Below, piece by piece: positions 1-4,335 of a stretch of DNA of 8,919 nucleotides. Numbering within the stretch: the stretch's first letter is position 1; the number at the start of each line of letters is the position of its first letter. Both the position numbers and the translations under genes were made by a program. This DNA is from Gammaproteobacteria bacterium (GTDB lineage Bacteria > Pseudomonadota > Gammaproteobacteria > Xanthomonadales > Marinicellaceae), in the NCBI GenBank assembly GCA_030426705.1, contig JAUHXW010000100.1:1-8919 (forward strand). The letters run 5' to 3'. Below the pieces are notes generated by a model that was given only the letters and a program-made list of their open reading frames with translations, did no database searches and was not told the DNA's origin.

Positions 1-465
1 GGCCGTGAAGCCACACCTGAAGAAATTGCAGAAATCATGGAAATGCCTGTCGGCAAAGTTCGCAAGGTCATCAAAATCGCCAAACAACCGATTTCAATGG
101 AAACACCCATTGGTGATGATGAAGATTCGAGCTTGGGCGATTTTATCGAAGATGGCAACATCCTGTCTCCACTGGAATCAACCACAGCCAATGGTTTGAC
201 CAACACTGTGACCAATTTGTTGTCAGGATTGACTCCAAGGGAAGCCAAAGTGCTGCGCATGCGTTTTGGTATCGACATGAACACGGACCACACTTTGGAA
301 GAAGTGGGTAAACAGTTCGATGTCACCCGTGAACGTATTCGACAAATCGAAGCCAAAGCCCTGCGTAAACTCAGACACCCCAGTCGTTCAGAACAACTGC
401 GCAGCTTCAAGGCCTCAATCGAGGCCTTTTTTTATGATATGGACCACATTGCACTGTCATCCTGA
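1..465 (+). CDS. rpoD: RNA polymerase primary sigma factor RpoD (sigma-70), 3' part
   Basis: Housekeeping sigma factor that directs RNA polymerase to -35/-10 promoters; the 5' part lies before the window. The 154 residues present cover the end of region 3 (PISMETPIGDDEDS, residues 35-48) and all of region 4, including LTPREAKVLRMRFGIDMNT and the -35-binding helix-turn-helix TLEEVGKQFDVTRERIRQIE, then KALRKLRHPSRSEQLRSF. These match E. coli RpoD almost residue for residue. The E. coli protein ends two or three residues after RSF. Here the frame runs on for 18 unrelated residues (KASIEAFF...IALSS) to a TGA at 463-465. The first part of that tail is encoded by an intrinsic terminator hairpin and the stop lies in a REP-like repeat. 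Identity is certain. Whether the tail is natural, recently acquired or a sequencing error (one A-to-T change at 409 would give TAG after RSF) is open. Confidence 0.97.
   Translation, partial: GREATPEEIAEIMEMPVGKVRKVIKIAKQPISMETPIGDDEDSSLGDFIEDGNILSPLESTTANGLTNTVTNLLSGLTPREAKVLRMRFGIDMNTDHTLEEVGKQFDVTRERIRQIEAKALRKLRHPSRSEQLRSFKASIEAFFYDMDHIALSS
409..433 (+). terminator. Intrinsic terminator of rpoD, located inside the reading frame
   Basis: A perfect 8-bp stem, AAGGCCTC (409-416) and GAGGCCTT (421-428), closes a 4-nt loop and runs into seven consecutive T (427-433). This is a textbook Rho-independent terminator. It lies about 30 nt upstream of the in-frame stop codon of rpoD, whereas normally the stop precedes the hairpin. 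Confidence 0.85.
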
Positions 466-485
466 GCGTAGCCGAAGGATCTCAT
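457..485 (-). repeat. REP-like repeat, copy R1 (inverted)
   Basis: Read on the minus strand this is GAGATCCTTCGGCTACGC followed by TCAGGATGA, the same family as the plus-strand units at 565, 2721 and 2791 (GAGATACTTCG...CTCAGCATGA). ATCCT and AGGAT near the ends form an imperfect palindrome. The unit points its 3' end at the rpoD 3' end and supplies the TGA that closes the rpoD frame. The sequence type resembles short repeats scattered through many bacterial genomes. No RAYT-type transposase gene is in the window. Confidence 0.7.
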
Positions 486-553
486 GATTCTGGTGTGTTC
501 TGTATTGACCTGAAGCACCTGGCTTTAGTTTGAGCAAAATTTCATTTTGGACA

Positions 554-670
554 TTTACCCAGTCTTGATGAGATACTTCGACTCGTTTCACTCACGGTCT
601 TCGGCACTCCAACATCGCTTCTTGAGCTTCGCTCAAACCGCAATATTTCCATAGCCTGGCCTCAGCATGA
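554..670 (+). repeat. REP-like repeat, copy R2 (composite, with 66-bp insert)
   Basis: The core begins TTGATGAGATACTTCGACTC at 565 and ends CTCAGCATGA at 661-670. In the 40-bp units R4 and R5 these two parts are contiguous; here 66 bp (595-660) separate them. The insert carries a small hairpin, TTGAGC (622-627) and GCTCAA (631-636). Positions 573-665 match 2590-2682 (copy R3) with five mismatches in 93 bp and no gaps. The left flank TTTACCCAG (554-562) is shared with R5. Further left, 516-541 resembles 2671-2696, so another partial unit precedes this one. Confidence 0.8.
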
Positions 671-702
671 CCAAGCAGTGATTTTTAATCACTGCTTGGT
701 CA
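668..702. other. Perfect 15-bp hairpin at the repeat / parvulin-remnant junction
   Basis: TGACCAAGCAGTGAT (668-682) and ATCACTGCTTGGTCA (688-702) pair perfectly around a 5-nt loop. The left arm starts in the last bases of repeat R2, and the right arm encodes the last codons and stop of the parvulin remnant on the minus strand. It could end leftward transcription from the two orphan genes, but neither strand has a T-run after it, so it is not a standard intrinsic terminator. It may instead protect mRNA 3' ends, as REP hairpins do. Confidence 0.75.
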
Positions 703-772
703 CCTTAGCTTTGGCCAGGGCTATCTGCTGGTATCTGTTTTTCACCAACTGAGCATCAATTGATTTTAAACT
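689..772 (-). pseudogene. Remnant of a parvulin (PPIase) gene 3' end
   Basis: The minus strand encodes SLKSIDAQLVKNRYQQ then IALAKAKVTKQ and a TGA stop. The intact parvulin gene at 2842-3633 ends SLTIKAQNRYQQIALAKAKV then SK. Over the last 13 or so codons the two copies are nearly identical at DNA level (about 40 bp of common sequence, 702-740 and 2851-2889). Upstream of that the remnant keeps only loose, indel-containing similarity. It lacks a start and begins directly after the stop codon of the orphan gene at 791, in the same frame. It is a broken duplicate, not a gene. Confidence 0.7.
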
Positions 773-790
773 TGAATACACGTAGCATAA

Positions 791-1672
791 TCAGGGTCCT
801 GGCGGAATCCTTCCTCTTAAATAATTTACTATATTAAGAATTTGATCGAAGTAAACTGGCGAAAAAGTATTTTGATACGCTTCATACATAGTCCATCCAG
901 GTTGACACTGATTGGTTAAAACACAGAACTCCAGTGTTATATAACCATTTGAACCACAACCACCAAAAACTTCACAAGCATAAAGATTAAGCGCTGTGTC
1001 TTGTACATACTCAAAATCAAGAGGGTTGATTTGTTCGTTATCTTGACCAAGCTGTAATGGCATTCCAAGTTCATTGCTAAAAAACATTATGGTATTTGAT
1101 GCACTGACAAGTGCGCTGCGCGATTCAATTTGTGAAAGCATATCTATAAATTTATCTGAAGCTTCTTGAACAGTCTCTACGCTTTCATTAGACGCTATTG
1201 AATTAAAATCTAGAAAAGTTAATGGATTTTCTATTGTTGTGCTCTTTACCAAATCGTATAGACTACGATCATAATTTTCGCAATATTTATACAGTCTTTT
1301 TGACCAAATAGATTCAACAGGCTCATAACCATCTAAATGACCACATCTTGCATGTAAGTCTTTAAGAATATTTTTTGCTAAGCCATCCCTTCCATCAGAA
1401 AGTAGAGAATTTGATAAATCAAGAACATCGCCTGCCGTTTTGAGTGACTCAAAAAGCTTAATAACTTCAACCGAATCAGTAGGTGGTTTCAATATTTTTT
1501 GATCTATTGGATCATTTGGTTTAAGTAGGTTTTGAGATGAAACAGGTTTAACATTTTCATCTTTGATTTTTATAGATTCATCATGTTGATAAAAATTAAA
1601 AACATATATAGCTACAGCTGAAAACAGTAGTAATGTTGCTAAAAGATAAACCTGCTTCATTTTTTTAGTCAT
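791..1672 (-). CDS. Unrecognised membrane-anchored, Cys-containing protein (293 aa)
   Basis: I do not recognise this protein. From ATG at 1672 it starts MTKKMKQVYLLATLLLFSAV, a short basic segment and one hydrophobic helix (about residues 7-27) that looks like an uncleaved signal anchor. The rest would then be a periplasmic, mostly helical, acidic domain. It has six cysteines: C110, C131 and a C-terminal group C233-x5-C239-x10-C250-x5-C256, suggesting disulfides. Similar spaced-Cys C-termini occur, as I recall, in uncharacterised Lysobacterales proteins. The frame stays open to a TTG at 1732, but that would overlap the upstream gene by 46 bp and push the hydrophobic helix inward, so ATG 1672 (or 1660) is preferred; neither has a clear Shine-Dalgarno. 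It follows the lipoprotein gene by 14 nt and is probably cotranscribed. Base composition is far more AT-rich than the flanking housekeeping genes. Confidence 0.75.
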   Translation of the reverse strand: MTKKMKQVYLLATLLLFSAVAIYVFNFYQHDESIKIKDENVKPVSSQNLLKPNDPIDQKILKPPTDSVEVIKLFESLKTAGDVLDLSNSLLSDGRDGLAKNILKDLHARCGHLDGYEPVESIWSKRLYKYCENYDRSLYDLVKSTTIENPLTFLDFNSIASNESVETVQEASDKFIDMLSQIESRSALVSASNTIMFFSNELGMPLQLGQDNEQINPLDFEYVQDTALNLYACEVFGGCGSNGYITLEFCVLTNQCQPGWTMYEAYQNTFSPVYFDQILNIVNYLRGRIPPGP

Positions 1673-1686
1673 GGCATTTCTACTAT

Positions 1687-2203
1687 TTATCCACCACAAG
1701 AACCTGGAACAGGAACTCCAGTAATTGTGCAAACCCTACAATCGATAATGAACAACTCTGACTGTCCATTATCATACTCAACTTCTACAACTTGACCAAC
1801 ACGTAAAGTTGTCAACCTAAGAGCTATATCACTCCGAGCATGATTCATTCTTACACTAGGAACAGCACTACAGTCAGCTGTTTCTTCGTTATTGTTGGGA
1901 TTATTTGGCATAGTTGAAACACCGCCACCAGTAGCTCCACTAACAAACCCACCGAAACCGCCACCGGGAATCCAATAAAATGGTGCTAAGTGTGTACCAG
2001 TTACTGTGATTTTGTCTTGGGGTTCAACATCATCACAATTTATACTAGCATCCCCCGAAAATGAAGCTGATAACCCTGAATTGGTTTGAACAGAATTTTG
2101 TCCATCACTTACAGGTCCACCAACACTTTGAATTGAATTATCGTCGCATGCAACGACCAAAAAAGAACTGAACATCAGCACCAAAAATATAAGTTTTTTT
2201 CAT
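1687..2203 (-). CDS. Putative lipoprotein of unknown function, frameshifted in an A7 run at its start
   Basis: The best start is ATG at 2201-2203, with Shine-Dalgarno AGGAGA 7 nt upstream. From it the literal reading is MKKTYIFGADVQ... with a stop after 21 codons (2138). If the seven A after the ATG were six, it would read MKKLIFLVLMFSSFLVVAC, a perfect lipoprotein signal with Cys at 19, continuing through the long frame to TAA at 1687. The sequence therefore holds a one-base frameshift. A literal reading could only use TTG at 2184, which has no ribosome-binding site and half a signal peptide. The mature part is low-complexity and Gly/Asn-rich (WIPGGGFGGFVSGATGGG), preceded by KITVTGT, and ends in a compact domain RVGQVVEVEYDNGQSELFI with C-x2-C (IDCRVC). 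I know no function for it. It is first of a probable two-gene transcript with the Cys-rich protein at 791. Confidence 0.7.
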
Positions 2204-2210
2204 TAAATAA

Positions 2211-2216
2211 TCTCCT
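2211..2216 (-). promoter_or_regulatory. Ribosome binding site that decides the lipoprotein start
   Basis: The minus strand reads AGAAGGAGATTATTTAATG. AGGAGA is followed by a 7-nt spacer and ATG at 2203. It is the strongest Shine-Dalgarno in this block, and it points to a start that is out of frame with the long lipoprotein frame by one base. Confidence 0.75.
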
Positions 2217-2260
2217 TCTAAAGTTAAATAAAAACACACTCATATAAACACACGATGCAA

Positions 2261-2269
2261 ATCATAGCA
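2261..2269 (-). promoter_or_regulatory. Candidate extended -10 promoter of the lipoprotein / Cys-rich protein pair
   Basis: The minus strand carries TGCTATGAT: an extended -10 (TG-N) followed by TATGAT, a 5/6 match to TATAAT. The -35 region about 17 bp upstream is only AT-rich, as extended -10 promoters tolerate. Transcription would start near 2254, giving a leader of about 50 nt before the ATG at 2203. Confidence 0.4.
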
Positions 2270-2293
2270 GAAATATACATAAATTATTATATT

Positions 2294-2330
2294 TGTTGTA
2301 AATTAATAAATATATTTGCTTATTACAACA
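2294..2330. promoter_or_regulatory. Inverted repeat upstream of the lipoprotein promoter, possible operator
   Basis: TGTTGTAA (2294-2301) and TTACAACA (2323-2330) are perfect 8-bp half-sites separated by 21 bp, centred about 45 bp upstream of the candidate -10. The centre spacing of about 29 bp is close to three helical turns, which would suit a dimeric regulator. In such AT-rich DNA chance symmetry is possible. Confidence 0.25.
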
Positions 2331-2587
2331 TAACTAAATTGCACAGGAACAATTTTGACTACTTCTTTTTTTTAAATTTAACTATGTAGTTGGTTTATGG
2401 TTTGATTTCCTTAAAAGCTGCTTTAATTAAAAGGCGTTAAAAATTGTACCAAGCTGGATGACTGTTATCAACACCAAAAATTTCCTTAAAAATGTTTGCA
2501 CTATCAGTTTTCTAATTGAGAACTTTTTATTGCCAAAAGCTTTTAATTTTTCTTCCACTAGGTTAGCAAGAAACTTCTGGCTTAGTG
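2331..2587. other. Gene-free AT-rich stretch
   Basis: No gene is supported here. It contains T-runs, a short palindrome AACTATGTAGTT (2379-2390 region), and two weak overlapping frames (2427-2612 minus, 2458-2712 plus) that both run into repeat R3 and lack ribosome binding sites. It probably marks the right end of the AT-rich block. Confidence 0.5.
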
Positions 2588-2682
2588 AAATACTTCGACT
2601 CGCTTCACTCACGGCCTACGGCACTCCAATATCGCTTCTTGAGCTTCGCTCAAACCGCAATATTTCCATAACCTGGCCTCAG
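2588..2682 (+). repeat. REP-like repeat, copy R3 (composite)
   Basis: Positions 2590-2682 match 573-665 (R2) at 88 of 93 positions, including the 66-bp internal segment (2612-2677) and its TTGAGC/GCTCAA hairpin. It lacks the terminal CATGA of the other copies, ending CCTCAG then TTTGTGCAAATTG. That tail is also recognisable at 516-541. Confidence 0.8.
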
Positions 2683-2718
2683 TTTGTGCAAATTGTTGCT
2701 ATTAGGTATTAGTTCTAG

Positions 2719-2760
2719 TCTTGATGAGATACTTCGATGCGCTACGCTTACTCAGCATGA
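2719..2760 (+). repeat. REP-like repeat, copy R4 (short 40-bp form)
   Basis: The core starts TTGATGAGATACTTCGATGC at 2721 and ends CTCAGCATGA at 2760, without the 66-bp insert. Directly downstream, CCAAAAG and CTTTTAGG (2761-2776) can form a small hairpin with one bulged A, so this copy too is followed by a hairpin. Confidence 0.75.
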
Positions 2761-2779
2761 CCAAAAGTTCTTTTAGGCT

Positions 2780-2830
2780 TTTACCCAGACTTGATGAGAT
2801 ACTTCGACTCGTTCCACTCGCTCAGCATGA
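2780..2830 (+). repeat. REP-like repeat, copy R5 (short form, abuts the parvulin gene)
   Basis: The left flank TTTACCCAG is shared with R2. The 40-bp core (2791-2830) starts TTGATGAGATACTTCGACTC and ends CTCAGCATGA, differing from R4 mainly in the middle. Its last bases form the left arm of the hairpin that overlaps the stop codon of the parvulin gene. Confidence 0.8.
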
Positions 2831-2852
2831 GCAAATAGTTCCTATTTGCTCA
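2828..2852. other. Perfect 11-bp hairpin overlapping the parvulin stop codon
   Basis: TGAGCAAATAG (2828-2838) and CTATTTGCTCA (2842-2852) pair perfectly around a 3-nt loop. The right arm includes the last codons and TAG stop of the parvulin gene (minus strand); the left arm is the end of repeat R5. No T-run follows on the minus strand. It probably marks the mRNA 3' end of the bolA-parvulin transcript as a stabilising or termination-assisting structure. Confidence 0.7.
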
Positions 2853-3633
2853 CCTTAGCTTTGGCCAGGGCTATCTGCTGGTATCTGTTTTGTGCTTTGA
2901 TGGTCAACGATTTTTTGATGCCTGCTTTGACGGTTTCAAAAGGTGGCGGATCGGTATCTCTTTTGTCTTCGAGAAATAACACATGAGCACCAAACTGACT
3001 GATGACGATTTCGTTATATACTTGGCCAGCGGACATTTGTTGCAAAGGCTCTTGAAATGAATCCGGTACTTGTTTGATATTAACCCAACCAATATCACCT
3101 ACATTTTTCACTTGAGAAAAAACCTCCAGGTATTCAGCTTCAACATCTAAATATGAATTATCCTCATTGATTTTATCCAGATATTCCAATGCCTGCACCT
3201 CATCCTGAAACAACATATGACGCACCTTAAATTCTGCGCCCTGCAATTCTGTCACAATCTGATCATATTCAGCCTTGATGGCCTCATCTGTGATTGGGTT
3301 TTTATCAAGATAGGCTTGCATGGCCAATTGCGACATGGCCTGATCTTTGAGTTGTTGAATCGATAATTGTTGTTCAGTTGATAACTGTAAACTCTGCTTT
3401 TCAGCCTGCTGCAACAAAGCCTGTTGTTTGATTAAGGCATCCAATGCCTGATCGATTTGCTCCTTGCTGGGATCTTTAACACCTCGATTGAACAAATAAG
3501 CTTGCACATATTTCTCAGTAATGGGCTTATCACCCACTTTTACCAAAATACGTGAGTCATCATTTATGGTTTCTGTTTGATCAGCACAAGCTGCAAGCAG
3601 TAACAAAATCAGACTGGCAAAGATGTTTTTCAT
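2842..3633 (-). CDS. Parvulin-type peptidyl-prolyl isomerase lipoprotein
   Basis: Predicted periplasmic, lipid-anchored folding factor of the PrsA/SurA/PpiC group. The signal peptide MKNIFASLILLLLAAC ends in lipobox LAAC with Cys16. A SurA-N-like helical region follows (about 30-125, Gln-rich, KYVQAYLFNRGVKDP...), then a parvulin domain (about 134-224). Family marks are FKVRHMLF, VGDIGWVNIKQVPDSFQEPL, MSAGQVYNEIVISQFGAHVLFLED. A helical tail ends ALAKAKVSK. The 263-aa length is normal for single-parvulin lipoproteins. ATG at 3633 has Shine-Dalgarno AGGAAG 5 nt upstream, which overlaps the bolA stop; only 9 nt separate the two genes, so they form an operon. The 3' end abuts a REP-like repeat and has a broken duplicate at 689-772. 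The substrate is unknown. Confidence 0.9.
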   Translation of the reverse strand: MKNIFASLILLLLAACADQTETINDDSRILVKVGDKPITEKYVQAYLFNRGVKDPSKEQIDQALDALIKQQALLQQAEKQSLQLSTEQQLSIQQLKDQAMSQLAMQAYLDKNPITDEAIKAEYDQIVTELQGAEFKVRHMLFQDEVQALEYLDKINEDNSYLDVEAEYLEVFSQVKNVGDIGWVNIKQVPDSFQEPLQQMSAGQVYNEIVISQFGAHVLFLEDKRDTDPPPFETVKAGIKKSLTIKAQNRYQQIALAKAKVSK

Positions 3634-3642
3634 GATTTCTTC

Positions 3643-3912
3643 CTATGGCGTTTTGGCTTCAACTTCCAGCGCATGAATCGCGCCAGAAGTAAACAAAGCC
3701 GTTAATTGTTGATACACCAGACGATGACACTGGATTCTACTTAAGCCCACAAAAGCATCGCTGGTAACGGTGACCGCAAAATGACCGCCTCCAGACTTGG
3801 CCCCTTCATGTCCCACGTGCAAATGGCTGTTGTCAGTCACAATCACTTCGCTCGCCCCCCATTGCAACAAGGATTCTTCTATCTTTTCTGCGGTTTTCTG
3901 ATGTTGGCTCAT
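3643..3912 (-). CDS. bolA: BolA family protein
   Basis: BolA-like proteins pair with monothiol glutaredoxins to bind [2Fe-2S] clusters, and E. coli BolA affects morphology under stress. From ATG 3912 the protein is 89 aa, typical for the family. Visible signature: SEVIVTDNSHLHVGHEGAKS (21-40), GGGHFAVTVTS (41-51), F.GLSRI (54-60), CHRLVYQQL (62-70), IHALEVEAKTP (79-89). Most relatives have Arg where this one has Cys62 before His63; His80 is the conserved C-terminal His. The frame stays open to 4005, past two earlier starts. The one at 4005 would cross the arsC start region, and ATG 3927 would give a leader of only a few bases from the TATAAT at 3940-3945. ATG 3912 fits the family start best, though its Shine-Dalgarno is weak. 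First gene of the bolA-parvulin operon and divergent from arsC. Confidence 0.9.
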   Translation of the reverse strand: MSQHQKTAEKIEESLLQWGASEVIVTDNSHLHVGHEGAKSGGGHFAVTVTSDAFVGLSRIQCHRLVYQQLTALFTSGAIHALEVEAKTP

Positions 3913-3925
3913 CACGTTATCTGGC

Positions 3926-3954
3926 ATGACAAACAGGGGATTATACCTTACAAT
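3926..3954 (+). promoter_or_regulatory. Candidate sigma-70 promoter of arsC-wrbA
   Basis: ATGACA (3926-3931, 5/6 to TTGACA), a 17-bp spacer, then TACAAT (3949-3954, 5/6 to TATAAT). The start point would lie near 3961, about 20 nt before the arsC ATG. It overlaps the bolA promoter on the other strand. Confidence 0.55.
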
Positions 3955-3969
3955 ATCGGCCTTTGACCA
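3940..3969 (-). promoter_or_regulatory. Candidate sigma-70 promoter of bolA-parvulin operon
   Basis: The minus strand has a perfect TATAAT (3940-3945). Upstream, TGGTCA (3964-3969) at 18-bp spacing is a 4/6 match to the -35. The start point near 3933 leaves a leader of about 20 nt to ATG 3912. It physically overlaps the arsC promoter, so the two probably compete for polymerase. Confidence 0.45.
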
Positions 3970-3981
3970 AAACAGAACAAC

Positions 3982-4335
3982 ATGAGCAAAGCCACCATAT
4001 ATCACAACCCAAGGTGTTCAAAATCACGTGCCACTTTGGCCTTGTTGGAAGAACAACATGATGACATAGAAGTGGTGAAGTATTTGGAAACACCACCTTC
4101 TACCGAAACCATTGCTCGCTTGGTCAATTTATTGGGTGTTAATATTCGCGATATTTTGCGTAAAAACGAAACCGAGTATAAAGAACAAGGCTTTGCCAAT
4201 GCGGAATTGTCAGATGCCGCTGTGATTGAATTGGTACATCAATTTCCCAAAGTATTGGAACGCCCCATTGTTGAATACAACAACCAGGCCATCGTCGGTC
4301 GCCCCCCAGAAAACGTATTGAGTCTGTTCAAATGA
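3982..4335 (+). CDS. arsC: ArsC-family glutaredoxin-type reductase (YfgD-like)
   Basis: Thioredoxin-fold protein of the glutaredoxin-dependent arsenate reductase family, 117 aa. The motif IYHNPRCSKSR places the catalytic Cys at 12. R60 (DILRKNETEY), R94 (LERPIV) and R107 (VGRPPE) fall at the same positions as the arsenate-binding Arg residues of E. coli ArsC. Overall wording (YHNPRCSKSR, YLETPP, ERPIV, GRPPENVL) is closer to E. coli YfgD than to plasmid ArsC. No arsR, arsB or acr3 gene is nearby, so a housekeeping thiol-redox role is as likely as arsenate resistance. The ATG at 3982 has a poor Shine-Dalgarno. The stop overlaps the wrbA start (ATGA), indicating translational coupling. Confidence 0.92.
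   Translation: MSKATIYHNPRCSKSRATLALLEEQHDDIEVVKYLETPPSTETIARLVNLLGVNIRDILRKNETEYKEQGFANAELSDAAVIELVHQFPKVLERPIVEYNNQAIVGRPPENVLSLFK

Larger units (their letters stand above)
742..2587. other. AT-rich two-gene block between two homologous repeat/parvulin-tail segments
   Basis: This stretch is much more AT-rich than its surroundings: 15 G/C in 60 bases at 1201-1260, against 27 in 60 at 8041-8100 within mrcA (hand counts). It holds two unrecognised leftward genes and their promoter region. It is bounded on the left by R2, a hairpin and a parvulin tail (554-741), and on the right by R3-R5, a hairpin and the same parvulin tail (2588-2890). The layout suggests an accessory insertion between rpoD and the parvulin gene. 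No integrase, transposase or terminal inverted repeats were found, so the mechanism is unknown. Confidence 0.55.

Noticed and set aside
668..702. Calling this hairpin, or the one at 2828-2852, an intrinsic terminator
   Set aside because: Stems are long and perfect but no T-run follows on either strand; listed as structural elements instead.
1673..1732. 20-codon N-terminal extension of the Cys-rich protein from TTG 1732
   Set aside because: It would overlap the lipoprotein gene by 46 bp and place residues before a membrane anchor that begins properly at ATG 1672.
2138..2203. A 21-codon leader peptide (MKKTYIFGADVQ...) as a real small gene
   Set aside because: The peptide looks like a frameshifted lipoprotein signal; removing one A gives a perfect signal and lipobox, a far better explanation.
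791..2203. Toxin-antitoxin or toxin-immunity pair
   Set aside because: Both products carry secretion signals and neither shows a known toxin, antitoxin or immunity motif; adjacency alone is not enough.
2427..2712. Overlapping small frames on both strands (61 aa minus, 84 aa plus)
   Set aside because: Both run through REP-like repeat R3, lack ribosome binding sites, have no recognisable motif, and sit in an AT-rich gene-free stretch.
457..2830. Repeats as a CRISPR array
   Set aside because: Copies differ in length and orientation, spacing is irregular, and units are imperfect palindromes with gene-end associations; no cas genes are present.
3913..4005. 31-residue N-terminal extension of BolA
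   Set aside because: It crosses the arsC start and both promoters, and BolA family proteins begin at about MSQHQKTAEK here.
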